Below, piece after piece: positions 27,507-36,823 of a stretch of 64,000 nucleotides of DNA (the stretch's first letter is position 1; every line of letters starts with the position of its first letter). The notes below the pieces were generated by a model that made no database searches, had not been told where the DNA came from, and saw only the letters and a list, made by a program, of their open reading frames with translations. The position numbers were made by a program, and so were the translations under genes. This stretch comes from Thalassotalea_H castellviae (GTDB lineage: Bacteria > Pseudomonadota > Gammaproteobacteria > Enterobacterales > Alteromonadaceae). The stretch is from contig NZ_JAVRIF010000008.1 in the NCBI RefSeq assembly GCF_031846185.1, forward strand, positions 1 to 64,000, written 5' to 3'.

Positions 27507-28100
27507 TTAAGCCAAAGCTTTATTAACTAATGCCGCTAAATGATCAGGCAAGGTTAACGACAGCGCAATTTCATGGCCTCTTTCTGACATTTTTTTCCAC
27601 GTTAATTGCACGATACGGATGATTTTCTCTTCATTATTAACTGCGGTATATTTGGCGGCAAATTCATCGAAATAATATTGTAGAAACACTAAGCAAGCGA
27701 CATCTTCTAAAGTTTGACTATCAGGGTTTGTTTTTAATTTTTCTTTACGAATGATACAAGCCGTTTTTTCAGCTGATTCTTCATCATAGCCATTTTCGAG
27801 CATCAACTGTTTAGTAGTTTCTGCATGAAACTTACCTAATTCTTTTCGCCATGTTAAATACCCTTGTTTACCCGTAGGATATTCAGCGCGTTGCAAATGC
27901 CAACGTTTAATGTGTTGTGCTCTAACCGCAATTTGTAGGTGTTCATTTGAATTTGGCCAATACTGATTTAAACAAGCCGACATGTATTGGCCATAAATTA
28001 ATTCTTTTGGCTGTTGTTGATTATTAATAACAGTGAAATTGGGATCTTCTTGGTTAATCGCGTCAATGGCGGCTATAACCTTTTGCAATGGCGTAGTCAT
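27507..28100 (-). CDS. DUF4202 family protein
   Basis: A 197-aa soluble protein with a His-rich helical pattern: AVRAQHIKRWHLQR, KFHAETTKQLM, EDVACLVFLQYYFDEF and a C-terminal WKKMSERGH. These resemble the metal ligands of HD-type hydrolases and match DUF4202. Function unknown. It lies alone, divergent from pyrG. Confidence 0.85.
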   Translation of the reverse strand: MTTPLQKVIAAIDAINQEDPNFTVINNQQQPKELIYGQYMSACLNQYWPNSNEHLQIAVRAQHIKRWHLQRAEYPTGKQGYLTWRKELGKFHAETTKQLMLENGYDEESAEKTACIIRKEKLKTNPDSQTLEDVACLVFLQYYFDEFAAKYTAVNNEEKIIRIVQLTWKKMSERGHEIALSLTLPDHLAALVNKALA

Positions 28101-28229
28101 AAGAGTGAGTTTTTACATGAGGTGATAATAATATAGTAATGACTTTAATGGTTTTTTCAATGATCTTACTTAATTAAAATCGCACGAAATCATTGCAAAA
28201 TAATTGTGCAGATTGATCGTCAGATCGTA

Positions 28230-28258
28230 TTGTCGTTTTGCCCTATATTAAGTATAAT
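28230..28258 (+). promoter_or_regulatory. Predicted sigma-70 promoter of pyrG
   Basis: TTGTCG, 17 bp, TATAAT. The -10 is consensus and the spacing is optimal; the leader to pyrG would be about 95 nt. Confidence 0.65.
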
Positions 28259-28359
28259 GTTTTCCCGTCCTGTTAGTGAGGTGTGTTTATCTTAAACAAC
28301 GCTAAACTAACATAACAAGTTTATATAAAAATTCTGTTTCCCCTGACATTTGGTATCAC

Positions 28360-29997
28360 ATGACAACTAGATATATTTTTGTAACCGGTGGCGTTGTATC
28401 GTCTCTTGGTAAAGGTATTGCTGCTGCATCACTTGCGGCAATTCTCGAAGCTCGTGGCCTTAAGGTTACTATGCTTAAACTTGACCCCTATATAAATGTT
28501 GACCCAGGCACCATGAGCCCTATTCAACATGGTGAAGTATTTGTTACTGAAGATGGTGCTGAAACAGATCTAGATTTAGGTCATTACGAACGTTTTATTC
28601 GTACCAAAATGACTAAGTTAAATAACTTTACTTCTGGCCGTATTTATCAAGATATTTTAGCACGCGAGCGAAAAGGTGAATTTTTGGGGGCAACTATTCA
28701 AGTTATTCCTCATATTACTAATGATATTAAACGTCGTGTTGTTGAAGGTGCCGAGGGTTACGACATCGCCATGGTAGAAATAGGCGGAACCGTTGGTGAT
28801 ATGGAATCACAGCCATTTATGGAAGCGATTCGTCAATTAGCGTTAGAAGTTGGTCGTGATCGTGCCATGTTTATGCATTTAACTTTAGTGCCTTTCTTGG
28901 CTGCCGCAGGTGAAATCAAAACGAAACCAACGCAACATTCAGTAAAAGATTTACGTTCGATTGGTATTTTGCCAGACATTTTAGTGTGTCGTTCAGACCG
29001 CGTGATCCCTAACGCTGAACGAGGAAAAATAGCATTATTTACTAACGTAGAAGAAAAAGCCGTCGTATCGATGCGTGATGTTGACAGCATTTATAAAATT
29101 CCAGCGATGTTAAAATCGCAAGGGACGGATGAAATTGTTGTGAAACGTTTTGGTTTAGATGTACCTGAAGCTGATTTATCTGAATGGGAAAAAGTGCTCT
29201 ACCAAGAAGCTAACCCTAAGGGTGAAATTACTATTGGTATGGTTGGTAAATACATTGAACTTCCAGATGCTTATAAGTCAGTAAATGAAGCACTAAAACA
29301 CGCTGGTTTGAAAAACCAGGTTGCGGTAAATATTAAATATGTTGATTCTCAAGATATTGAAGTAAAAGGTGTTGGACTCTTAGATGAACTAGACGCGATA
29401 CTTGTTCCAGGTGGTTTTGGCGAACGTGGTGTCGAAGGTAAAATTTTAGCCGCACAATATGCCCGTGAAAATAAAGTCCCTTATTTAGGTATTTGTTTAG
29501 GCATGCAAGTCGCGTTAATTGAATATGCACGAAACGTGGCAGGATTAACCGATGCACACAGTACCGAATTTAAAGCGGATACACCGCATCCCGTTGTTGG
29601 TTTAATTAATGAATGGTTAGATGAAGAAGGCCAAATCGAATACCGCTGTGAAAATTCTGATTTAGGTGGAACCATGCGTTTAGGTTCGCAGTTGTGTCAC
29701 ATTGTGAAAGGTACCCATGCGTATAACGTATATGGTAGTGAAACAATTTATGAGAGACACCGCCATCGTTTTGAGGTAAATAATAACTACCGTGAGCAAT
29801 TAAGTAACGCTGGCTTAGTATTCTCCGGTTTATCTACGGATAAAACCTTAGTTGAGGTGATTGAGATCCCAGATCATCCTTGGTTTATTGCTGGGCAATT
29901 CCATCCTGAGTTTAATTCAACTCCTCGCGATGGACACCCATTATTTGAAAGTTTTGTTGCTGCCTCGTTTGAACATCAAAAACAGCAATCAAACTAA
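28360..29997 (+). CDS. pyrG: CTP synthase
   Basis: A 545-aa enzyme that aminates UTP to CTP with glutamine. The N-terminal synthase domain opens with IFVTGGVVSSLGKGI (ATP site) and has GEVFVTEDGAETDLDLGHYERF. The glutaminase domain has the nucleophile in YLGICLGMQ and the catalytic His-Glu in FHPEFNS. Length equals E. coli PyrG (545). It precedes eno, a standard gammaproteobacterial pair, but a hairpin separates them. Confidence 0.98.
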   Translation: MTTRYIFVTGGVVSSLGKGIAAASLAAILEARGLKVTMLKLDPYINVDPGTMSPIQHGEVFVTEDGAETDLDLGHYERFIRTKMTKLNNFTSGRIYQDILARERKGEFLGATIQVIPHITNDIKRRVVEGAEGYDIAMVEIGGTVGDMESQPFMEAIRQLALEVGRDRAMFMHLTLVPFLAAAGEIKTKPTQHSVKDLRSIGILPDILVCRSDRVIPNAERGKIALFTNVEEKAVVSMRDVDSIYKIPAMLKSQGTDEIVVKRFGLDVPEADLSEWEKVLYQEANPKGEITIGMVGKYIELPDAYKSVNEALKHAGLKNQVAVNIKYVDSQDIEVKGVGLLDELDAILVPGGFGERGVEGKILAAQYARENKVPYLGICLGMQVALIEYARNVAGLTDAHSTEFKADTPHPVVGLINEWLDEEGQIEYRCENSDLGGTMRLGSQLCHIVKGTHAYNVYGSETIYERHRHRFEVNNNYREQLSNAGLVFSGLSTDKTLVEVIEIPDHPWFIAGQFHPEFNSTPRDGHPLFESFVAASFEHQKQQSN

Positions 29998-30010
29998 AAT
30001 AAAAATAACT

Positions 30011-30036
30011 AAAACCGTAGCCTAGAGCTACGGTTT
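30011..30036 (+). terminator. Hairpin terminator after pyrG
   Basis: Stem AAAACCGTAG/CTACGGTTTT closing a 6-nt loop, followed by an interrupted T-run. It may only partly end transcription before eno. Confidence 0.7.
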
Positions 30037-30059
30037 TCATTTTTAGAGTTAATTTAGAA

Positions 30060-30080
30060 GTTTACGTAAACGTAACGTTT
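30060..30080. promoter_or_regulatory. Overlapping palindromes upstream of eno
   Basis: GTTTACGTAAAC (30060-30071, perfect) overlaps AAACGTAACGTTT (30068-30080), ending 12 bp before the eno ATG. An operator or translation-level element is possible; no regulator is identified. Confidence 0.4.
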
Positions 30081-30092
30081 AAAGGAAATATA

Positions 30093-31391
30093 ATGTCAAA
30101 TATTAGTAAAATTATTGCACGTGAAATCATGGATTCTCGTGGTAACCCGACAATAGAAGCCGATGTATATTTAGAGTCAGGTGCATGGGGCCGCGCTGCT
30201 GCTCCTTCAGGTGCATCAACGGGTTCACGTGAAGCACTAGAATTACGTGATGGTGATAAAGCACGTTATTTAGGTAAAGGTGTTTTAAAAGCGGTTGCCG
30301 CAGTTAATGACAGCATTGCGCCTGCGTTAATTGGTCAAGATGCCCTAGCTCAAGCTAAAGTAGATCAGATCATGATCGATTTAGATGGCACAGAAAATAA
30401 AGAAAAGTTTGGTGCTAACGCTATTTTAGCGGTTTCTTTAGCGGTAGCTAAAGCAGCAGCAAACGCTAAGCACGTACAGTTATTCGAACATATCGCTGAC
30501 TTAAACGGCACATCTGGTGTTTACTCTTTACCTTTACCAATGATGAATATTATCAATGGTGGTGAACACGCTGATAATAATGTTGATATACAAGAGTTTA
30601 TGATCCAACCTGTTGGTGCTGATAGTTTTAAAGAAGCATTACGTATGGGCGCTGAAATTTTCCACGCACTTAAGAAAGTATTATCAGCAAAAGGCATGAA
30701 CACAGCGGTTGGTGATGAAGGTGGTTTTGCACCGAACTTAGAATCTAACGCTGATGCATTAGCGGTGATCAAAGAAGCAGTTGAAGCAGCGGGTTACGTA
30801 TTAGGTAAAGACGTAACGTTAGCGATGGATTGTGCAGCTTCTGAATTTTACGATGCAGACAAAGGTATTTACGACTTAACGGGTGAAGGCAAACAATTCA
30901 CCGCGAATGAATTCTCTGACTTCTTAGCAACACTTTGTGAACAGTACCCAATTGTTTCAATTGAAGATGGCTTAGACGAGTCAGATTGGGATGGTTTTGC
31001 TTACCAAACTAAATTAATTGGTGACAAAGTTCAAATCGTGGGTGATGACTTATTCGTGACCAACACTAAGATTTTAGCCCGTGGTATTGAGCAAGGTATT
31101 GGTAACTCTATCTTAATCAAATTCAACCAAATTGGATCTCTAACTGAAACGTTAGCGGCTATTAAAATGGCTAAAGATGCTGGCTTTACTGCTGTTATCT
31201 CTCATCGTTCAGGCGAGACAGAAGATGCCACTATTGCGGATTTAGCGGTTGGTACTGCTGCTGGCCAAATTAAGACAGGTTCTTTATGTCGTTCTGATCG
31301 TGTGTCTAAGTACAACCAGTTATTACGTATTGAAGAATTCTTAGGTGACAAAGCCATATTTAACGGCCTATCAGAAGTTAAAGGCCAGTAA
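30093..31391 (+). CDS. eno: Enolase
   Basis: A 432-aa glycolytic enzyme (2-phosphoglycerate to phosphoenolpyruvate) and probable degradosome partner. Landmarks: MDSRGNPTIEADV, GASTGSREALELRD, the general acid Glu in GDEGGFAP, Mg ligands in AMDCAASEF, SIEDGLDESDW and VGDDLFVTN, and the catalytic-lysine region ILIKFNQIGS followed by SHRSGETED. Length matches E. coli Eno (432). AAAGGA precedes ATG. Confidence 0.99.
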   Translation: MSNISKIIAREIMDSRGNPTIEADVYLESGAWGRAAAPSGASTGSREALELRDGDKARYLGKGVLKAVAAVNDSIAPALIGQDALAQAKVDQIMIDLDGTENKEKFGANAILAVSLAVAKAAANAKHVQLFEHIADLNGTSGVYSLPLPMMNIINGGEHADNNVDIQEFMIQPVGADSFKEALRMGAEIFHALKKVLSAKGMNTAVGDEGGFAPNLESNADALAVIKEAVEAAGYVLGKDVTLAMDCAASEFYDADKGIYDLTGEGKQFTANEFSDFLATLCEQYPIVSIEDGLDESDWDGFAYQTKLIGDKVQIVGDDLFVTNTKILARGIEQGIGNSILIKFNQIGSLTETLAAIKMAKDAGFTAVISHRSGETEDATIADLAVGTAAGQIKTGSLCRSDRVSKYNQLLRIEEFLGDKAIFNGLSEVKGQ

Positions 31392-31428
31392 CGGATAAAT
31401 TATTGCTAATTCATCTTATAGCTGCATT

Positions 31429-31465
31429 GCTCATACTCACTGACTATCGTCAGCTCCGTGTGAGC
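31429..31465. repeat. REP-like hairpin downstream of eno
   Basis: GCTCA...TGAGC arms enclose a perfect CTGAC-TATC-GTCAG stem. Weaker pairing (ATTC/GAAT, AATT) extends the fold to about 31395-31500. It looks like an intergenic repetitive element and not a terminator, since a separate terminator lies 60 bp further on. Confidence 0.5.
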
Positions 31466-31523
31466 GCTTTGCTCTAAAACGAATTATCTTCAATTTATAT
31501 CATTACAGTTGATGCTGTAAAAT

Positions 31524-31556
31524 AAAAAAACCACTCATTTGAGTGGTTTTTTGTTT
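31524..31556. terminator. Bidirectional terminator between eno and mscS
   Basis: AAAAAAACCACTC/GAGTGGTTTTTT with an ATTT loop; T-runs on both strands serve the two convergent genes. Confidence 0.9.
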
Positions 31557-31620
31557 TCTAAATCAATGAAATAATAGGAACGAGAGTACTAGTTCATTTT
31601 CCGATTTACTTCATGCTTTT

Positions 31621-32520
31621 CTAACTATCATTCGCAATTAAATGTACATCTCGTTGTGGGAATGGAATTTCTATATTCGCGGCTTGTAGAGCTGAATATA
31701 TTGCCTTGTTTGCACTGTATTTCGACGCATAAAGGTTTTCGGTTGGCGTCCAAATACGTAGATCAATATTGATTGAACTGTCAGCAAATTCACCAATTCC
31801 TATTTGCGGCTCTCTTGAACTACTGGCAATTTTTAGATCTTTAATAACGTCTTCAAGTAATGCAATGGTTTTAATCGGATCTTCTTTATAAGCAATACCT
31901 ATGGTTAATTCTAATAATGAGTCACCATTGGAGTTCGACAGTATTTCACCAACAATATGTTTATTTGGGATGGTGATTTTTACATTATCTTCATCATATA
32001 AAATGGTGTAGGCCAATAAAACTTCTGTCACGATTCCTGTTCTACCTTGCACTGTAATCGTATCGCCAACCACGAAAGGCCTAATTAATATAATATTAAA
32101 ACCAGCAGCGTAATTCGCTAATAGGCCTTGTAATGCTAAACCAGCACCTAGAGAAACAGCACCTATTGCGGCGATAAATGGGGTAACACTAATGCCTAAT
32201 TTTCCAAGTGCCATAATGCTGATCATAATAACAATCAGCATTTTAGTGGTATTTGATAAAAAATGGCTTAACGTAGTATCAAGGTTATGACGTTGGCATA
32301 AGCGCAAAACAAAGTTAGCGATTTTACCCGCAACAATGTAACCGAGAATAAAAATGATAAGGGCGCCAATTAACTGAAAGCTATAATTGGAGAAAAAATC
32401 GATAATAAGATTGTAAAAATAACTTACTTGGTCTATCTCATCTTTTAATAAGGCGGCAGGATCTAAAGATTTGGCGTTTAAGGTTTTATTTGCCGTTTCA
32501 CTCTCTGTTTCACTAAACAT
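31621..32520 (-). CDS. MscS-family mechanosensitive channel
   Basis: About 299 aa. Three membrane helices lead into the glycine-rich pore helix GAVSLGAGLALQGLLANYAAG in the conserved MscS pattern, then the beta domain VVGDTITVQGRTGIVTEV and the end motif IPFPQRDVHL. It is a small-conductance channel that opens under hypo-osmotic tension. The start is uncertain: TTG at 32580 gives 20 more residues, but no good ribosome site exists for either. It is convergent with eno. Confidence 0.9.
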   Translation of the reverse strand: MFSETESETANKTLNAKSLDPAALLKDEIDQVSYFYNLIIDFFSNYSFQLIGALIIFILGYIVAGKIANFVLRLCQRHNLDTTLSHFLSNTTKMLIVIMISIMALGKLGISVTPFIAAIGAVSLGAGLALQGLLANYAAGFNIILIRPFVVGDTITVQGRTGIVTEVLLAYTILYDEDNVKITIPNKHIVGEILSNSNGDSLLELTIGIAYKEDPIKTIALLEDVIKDLKIASSSREPQIGIGEFADSSINIDLRIWTPTENLYASKYSANKAIYSALQAANIEIPFPQRDVHLIANDS

Positions 32521-32727
32521 TGACAGTATTGCTCTATTTTTTGAGGATTTACGATATAGTGTATTGTTTTTTTTAAACAATGCTAAGGGGAATTTGAATT
32601 TCAGTAACTTTTTTGTTGATAAATGACTTTAAGACTTGCTTTGATAAACTTCTTTGGTGAATTTTAATAGACAATGCAGTATGCTTAAGCCTTAGGCAAT
32701 AAGCTAATAAAAAATAACCAATATTTT

Positions 32728-33357
32728 ATGACTGAGCAAGTTTCACTATGGCAAGATGATACCAAAACAGCAGACTTTGCTGAGCTTTGTAATGCCTTAT
32801 ATGAACGTGAAATTATGCTTTTAGCTCATAGTGAAATTCACTCTTTGCAAGTTTTTCAAGGACGTTTAAAAAGTTTACCCTATTATATTAAACGAACCGC
32901 TCATTTAATGTTTCAAGCAAAAACTCCCCTGACTATTGATGTGCAAAATGCCAGTTGGTCGGCAAAGCAGGCCGGACATATGCCGCTTAACGGTCAAGAT
33001 ATTGACAGCGTGAACCAATGGTATTTATCGACTGAATTAACGCATGGCTTAGTGATCCCAATAGAGCATGAATCATTTATTGTTTTAGACTCCATTGATC
33101 GTATCGATAAAAATAACAATAGAATTAGAACCAATGTTCATGGCTGGTTTTACCTTGACAAAAATCATGAACAAAATAACCAATCTCTTCAAACAAACCG
33201 GCTGTTAAAACCGAATAAACGAGTAATGACAGCAGCTTGTACGGGCCATAGCTGGGTGAATGATCAAAAAGTAAACCCGCATATGCCAACCCTGCGAGAA
33301 TTATTACTTTCATGTGCAATTAATTGGCGAAACTTCAAGCAACCCGCTCATGTTTAG
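32728..33357 (+). CDS. Conserved-looking hypothetical protein
   Basis: A 209-aa soluble protein without signal peptide or membrane helix and no motif I recognise. The C-terminal half has a VMTAACTGHSWVND segment and a final LRELLLSCAINWRNF helix. It lies between mscS and ftsB on the strand of the latter, about 100 bp before it. Codon use looks like its neighbours, so I take it as a resident gene of unknown role. Confidence 0.75.
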   Translation: MTEQVSLWQDDTKTADFAELCNALYEREIMLLAHSEIHSLQVFQGRLKSLPYYIKRTAHLMFQAKTPLTIDVQNASWSAKQAGHMPLNGQDIDSVNQWYLSTELTHGLVIPIEHESFIVLDSIDRIDKNNNRIRTNVHGWFYLDKNHEQNNQSLQTNRLLKPNKRVMTAACTGHSWVNDQKVNPHMPTLRELLLSCAINWRNFKQPAHV

Positions 33358-33459
33358 GATCTTGAAATACAATAAAGCGTGATTTGTATTTACACCAGCG
33401 AGTAGCCTTTTATAATAGCCTTTTAATCTATCGTTTTTAAAAGATCTATTTTCAATAAT

Positions 33460-33753
33460 ATGCGCGTTATTACTATTGTATTGCTGATATTTTTAGTGTT
33501 ATTACAATACCGACTGTGGTTCGGAAAAAATAGTGTGCCCGATTACTTATCGCTTGAAGATGAAGTTGCTCGACAAAAGATAGATAACGACAAATTACGT
33601 CAACGAAATAAATTACTCTATGCCGATACCGATGATTTAAAGTCTGGCAGTGACGCGATTGAAGAACGTGCTCGAAATGAATTAGGCATGATTAAAAGCG
33701 GAGAAACATTCTTTCGCATTATTCCCAATAAAAAAAAGCATAAAAAGGGTTAA
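33460..33753 (+). CDS. ftsB: Cell division protein FtsB
   Basis: A 97-aa bitopic protein: one N-terminal membrane helix (about 3-18), a coiled coil (about 30-65) and the conserved ERARNELGMIKSGETFFRI segment. It joins FtsL and FtsQ at the divisome. It is directly followed by ispD (9 bp), the usual gammaproteobacterial order. Confidence 0.95.
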   Translation: MRVITIVLLIFLVLLQYRLWFGKNSVPDYLSLEDEVARQKIDNDKLRQRNKLLYADTDDLKSGSDAIEERARNELGMIKSGETFFRIIPNKKKHKKG

Positions 33754-33762
33754 CACGACAAT

Positions 33763-34488
33763 ATGCCTTCTAAGAAAATTCCTTTGGTTGTTGTCGTTCC
33801 CGCGGCAGGGGTTGGCAAACGCATGAAGGCCAATTGTCCCAAGCAATATTTAAAAATAAATCAAAAAAGCATTTTAGAACATACTGTTTCGCGTTTATCT
33901 TCACACCCAATGATTAAAAAGATTATTATTGCGCTGAGTCATGAGGATGAATACTTTTCAGAAACTAGGCTCTCAGAAAATAGCAAGGTTATGGTTGTTG
34001 ATGGTGGCAAAGAGCGGGTTGATTCTGTTTTAGCTGGTTTAGCGGTGATTGACCCGCATGAATTTCCTTGGGTATTAGTGCACGACGCGGCTCGCCCTTG
34101 TTTAACGTTAAATGATTTAAATCATTTAATTGAAGCTTGTTTGTCGAATGATAAAGGCGGTATTTTAGCTAGCCCTGTGCGAGATACCATGAAACAAGGC
34201 TGCAATGGTGTTATTGAACAAACGATCGACCGTGAAAATCTCTGGCATGCATTAACCCCTCAAATGTATCCAACGCTTCAATTAAAAGCCGCGATAGAAC
34301 GAGCACTTTCAGCTCAGGCGATCATTACCGATGAGGCCTCTGCCATTGAGTTTACCGGTGAAGTAAGCCAATTGATCTCCAGCAGTAGTGAAAATATAAA
34401 AATTACCCAACCCGATGATTTAGCTTTAGCAGAATTTATTTTGAATAAGCAATCGAAAGACAACCAAAATATACAGGAAATGCAATGA
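33763..34488 (+). CDS. ispD: 2-C-methyl-D-erythritol 4-phosphate cytidylyltransferase
   Basis: A 241-aa MEP-pathway enzyme that joins CTP to methylerythritol phosphate. The nucleotide-binding opening VVPAAGVGKRMKANCPKQYL, the HDAARPCL motif and the C-terminal KITQPDDLALAE match IspD. Its stop overlaps the ispF start by 4 bp, so the two steps of the pathway are coupled. Confidence 0.97.
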   Translation: MPSKKIPLVVVVPAAGVGKRMKANCPKQYLKINQKSILEHTVSRLSSHPMIKKIIIALSHEDEYFSETRLSENSKVMVVDGGKERVDSVLAGLAVIDPHEFPWVLVHDAARPCLTLNDLNHLIEACLSNDKGGILASPVRDTMKQGCNGVIEQTIDRENLWHALTPQMYPTLQLKAAIERALSAQAIITDEASAIEFTGEVSQLISSSSENIKITQPDDLALAEFILNKQSKDNQNIQEMQ

Positions 34489-35006
34489 GAATAGGTCATG
34501 GTTTTGATGTCCATAAATTTGGTGGGCAAGGTCCTATTGTTTTAGCCGGCGTAGAAATTCCTTTCGACTATGGTTTTATTGCTCATTCAGACGGAGATGT
34601 TGCTATTCACGCCTTATGCGATGCCATATTAGGCGCGTTGTGTTTAGCCGATATCGGTAATCATTTTCCTGATACCGATGGTCAATATGAAAATATTTCT
34701 AGTCGAATTTTACTACGGCATGTAGTTGGATTAATGGAAGAAAAAGGTTATGAACTTGGCAACGCTGATATCACAATTGTGGCGCAAGCCCCTAAAATAG
34801 CGCCACACCTTTTCGCCATGCGAACTTGTTTAGCGGAAGATTTACATTGCAACTTAGATCAAATAAACGTGAAAGCAACTACCACTGAAAAATTAGGTTA
34901 TGTCGGCAAAAAACAAGGTATCTCGGTGCATGCGGTTGTGTTATTGACAGAAAATAAATTATCAAACGAAAAGACTGAAAATGGTCATGTTAAGGTGAGT
35001 CAATAA
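34485..35006 (+). CDS. ispF: 2-C-methyl-D-erythritol 2,4-cyclodiphosphate synthase
   Basis: A 173-aa Zn enzyme of the MEP pathway. MRIGHGFDVHKFG carries the first metal ligands (Asp8, His10), followed by AHSDGDVAIHALCDAI and the C-terminal TTTEKLGYVGKKQGI. It has about 14 extra polar residues at the C terminus relative to the usual ~159 aa. It overlaps ispD and is 1 bp from truD. Confidence 0.97.
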   Translation: MRIGHGFDVHKFGGQGPIVLAGVEIPFDYGFIAHSDGDVAIHALCDAILGALCLADIGNHFPDTDGQYENISSRILLRHVVGLMEEKGYELGNADITIVAQAPKIAPHLFAMRTCLAEDLHCNLDQINVKATTTEKLGYVGKKQGISVHAVVLLTENKLSNEKTENGHVKVSQ

Positions 35007-35007
35007 G

Positions 35008-36057
35008 ATGTTACCGACTTTTGATTATCTTTATGGCAAACCAACTGTCACGGGTGATTTACGTAGCAGTGAAAGCGACTTCAAAGTCTTTGAACAGCTA
35101 CCTTTCTCTCCATGTGGGGAAGGTGAGCATTTATTTATACATCTTAGAAAAACAGGGCAAAATACAGGATTTGTCGCCAAACAATTAGCCAAATATTTTT
35201 CCGTAAAAGAAAACCTCGTCAGTTATGCTGGGCTTAAGGATCGTTTTGCGGTTACCGAACAATGGTTTGGTATTCATCTTCCAGGAAAACAAGCATTCGA
35301 CTTATCTGATTTATCTATTGATGGCGTAGAAATTATTGACTATGCCCGACATAATAAAAAGCTTCGCATCGGCTCGTTAAGTGGTAATCGTTTCGAAATC
35401 ACCTTAAGAAATGTCTCAGATATTAATGAATTACAACGCCGGTGGCATGCTGTTACGGCATTTGGTGTACCAAATTATTTTGGTGAACAACGCTTTGGTA
35501 TTGATGGCGGAAATATTGAAAGAGCAATCGCTTTGTTTGCGGGGCAAAAAGTAAAAGATAAGAAAAAACGGGGCATGTATCTTTCAGCCGCCCGTTCGCT
35601 GCTTTTTAATCACATTATTGCAAAGCGTATTGAAAACAATACTTTTGATAAACTGCAAACGGGTGATGTATTAATGCTTGCTGGTAGCCAATCGGTTTTT
35701 TTACTTGAAGCTATTGATGACATTATTGAACAACGTTTTATCGAAAAAGATGTTGATATCACTGCGCCATTATGGGGAACAGGGCAGTTAATGACGTCTG
35801 GAAATCCTTATACATTGGAAGAATCATTGCTTGAAAGTCATGCTGACTTTTGTCACGGACTAGCGAAATTTGGTTTGAAACAAGAAAGACGACGTATTCG
35901 CTTATTAGCAAAAGATGGCGCAATCACAACTAATGAAGCGGAAAAATGTGCCACGTTAACATTTACTTTGGCGGCAGGTTGTTTTGCTACCACGATATTA
36001 AGAGAGTTACTTGTTTATAAAGATTTAACTGCACGAGTTGGCTCACGCATTGGATAA
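35008..36057 (+). CDS. truD: tRNA pseudouridine(13) synthase TruD
   Basis: A 349-aa enzyme that makes pseudouridine at position 13 of tRNA-Glu. The catalytic Asp lies in YAGLKDRFAVTEQWF, after HLRKTGQNTGFVAKQLA; other TruD motifs are GVPNYFGEQRFG and the C-terminal GCFATTILREL. It is part of the tight ispD-ispF-truD-surE-pcm run, 1 bp after ispF. Confidence 0.96.
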   Translation: MLPTFDYLYGKPTVTGDLRSSESDFKVFEQLPFSPCGEGEHLFIHLRKTGQNTGFVAKQLAKYFSVKENLVSYAGLKDRFAVTEQWFGIHLPGKQAFDLSDLSIDGVEIIDYARHNKKLRIGSLSGNRFEITLRNVSDINELQRRWHAVTAFGVPNYFGEQRFGIDGGNIERAIALFAGQKVKDKKKRGMYLSAARSLLFNHIIAKRIENNTFDKLQTGDVLMLAGSQSVFLLEAIDDIIEQRFIEKDVDITAPLWGTGQLMTSGNPYTLEESLLESHADFCHGLAKFGLKQERRRIRLLAKDGAITTNEAEKCATLTFTLAAGCFATTILRELLVYKDLTARVGSRIG

Positions 36058-36060
36058 ATT

Positions 36061-36813
36061 ATGAGAATATTATTAAGTAATGATGACGGTGTGCATGCAC
36101 CAGGCATCAAAGTGTTATATCAAGAGCTAAGTAAATTTGCAGATGTAACCGTGGTTGCACCTGACAGAAACTGTAGCGGTGCAAGTAACTCATTGACGTT
36201 AATGAACCCATTGCGTGCAGAAAAATTAGACAATGGTTTTATTTCTGTGAATGGCACACCCACAGACTCCGTTCATTTAGCAATCAGCCAACTGATGGAT
36301 CCATTACCTGATTTAGTGGTAGCAGGTATAAACCGCGGGGCTAATTTAGGTGATGATACCTTGTACTCTGGAACTGTCGCGGCCGCAACTGAAGGTCGAC
36401 ATATGGGGATGCCAGCAGTCGCAGTATCTTTAGCAGGTAAAGATGAAAGTTATTATCAAACAGCGGCTATTGTGGCGGCTAAATTTATTCAGCGATTAAA
36501 ATTACACCCTTTACCGAGTGATCAAATAATCAATATTAATGTCCCCAATATTACTCTTGAAGCACTCAAAGGAGTGAAAGTGACTCGCTTAGGGCATCGT
36601 CATAAAGCCGAAACTATGAGATCCACTCAAGATCCTTGGAAAAGAGATATTTATTGGTATGGCTCTTTAGGTGCCGAATTAGATGCCGGTGAGGGCACTG
36701 ATTTTCATGCGATAAGTGAAGGTTATGCCTCTATCACTCCGTTAACTATCGATATGACAGCCTATAAAAGCATGGCAACAATTACAGAATGGATCAGCGA
36801 TTTTACAATATGA
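36061..36813 (+). CDS. surE: 5'/3'-nucleotidase SurE
   Basis: A 250-aa metal-dependent nucleotidase for survival in stationary phase. The opening ILLSNDDGVHAPGI holds the Asp-Asp metal pair, then VVAPDRNCSGASNSLTL, NGTPTDSVHLA and GINRGANLGDDTLYSGTVAAA. It is 3 bp after truD and 10 bp before pcm, the standard order before nlpD-rpoS. Confidence 0.97.
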   Translation: MRILLSNDDGVHAPGIKVLYQELSKFADVTVVAPDRNCSGASNSLTLMNPLRAEKLDNGFISVNGTPTDSVHLAISQLMDPLPDLVVAGINRGANLGDDTLYSGTVAAATEGRHMGMPAVAVSLAGKDESYYQTAAIVAAKFIQRLKLHPLPSDQIININVPNITLEALKGVKVTRLGHRHKAETMRSTQDPWKRDIYWYGSLGAELDAGEGTDFHAISEGYASITPLTIDMTAYKSMATITEWISDFTI

Positions 36814-36823
36814 GAATAATAAA

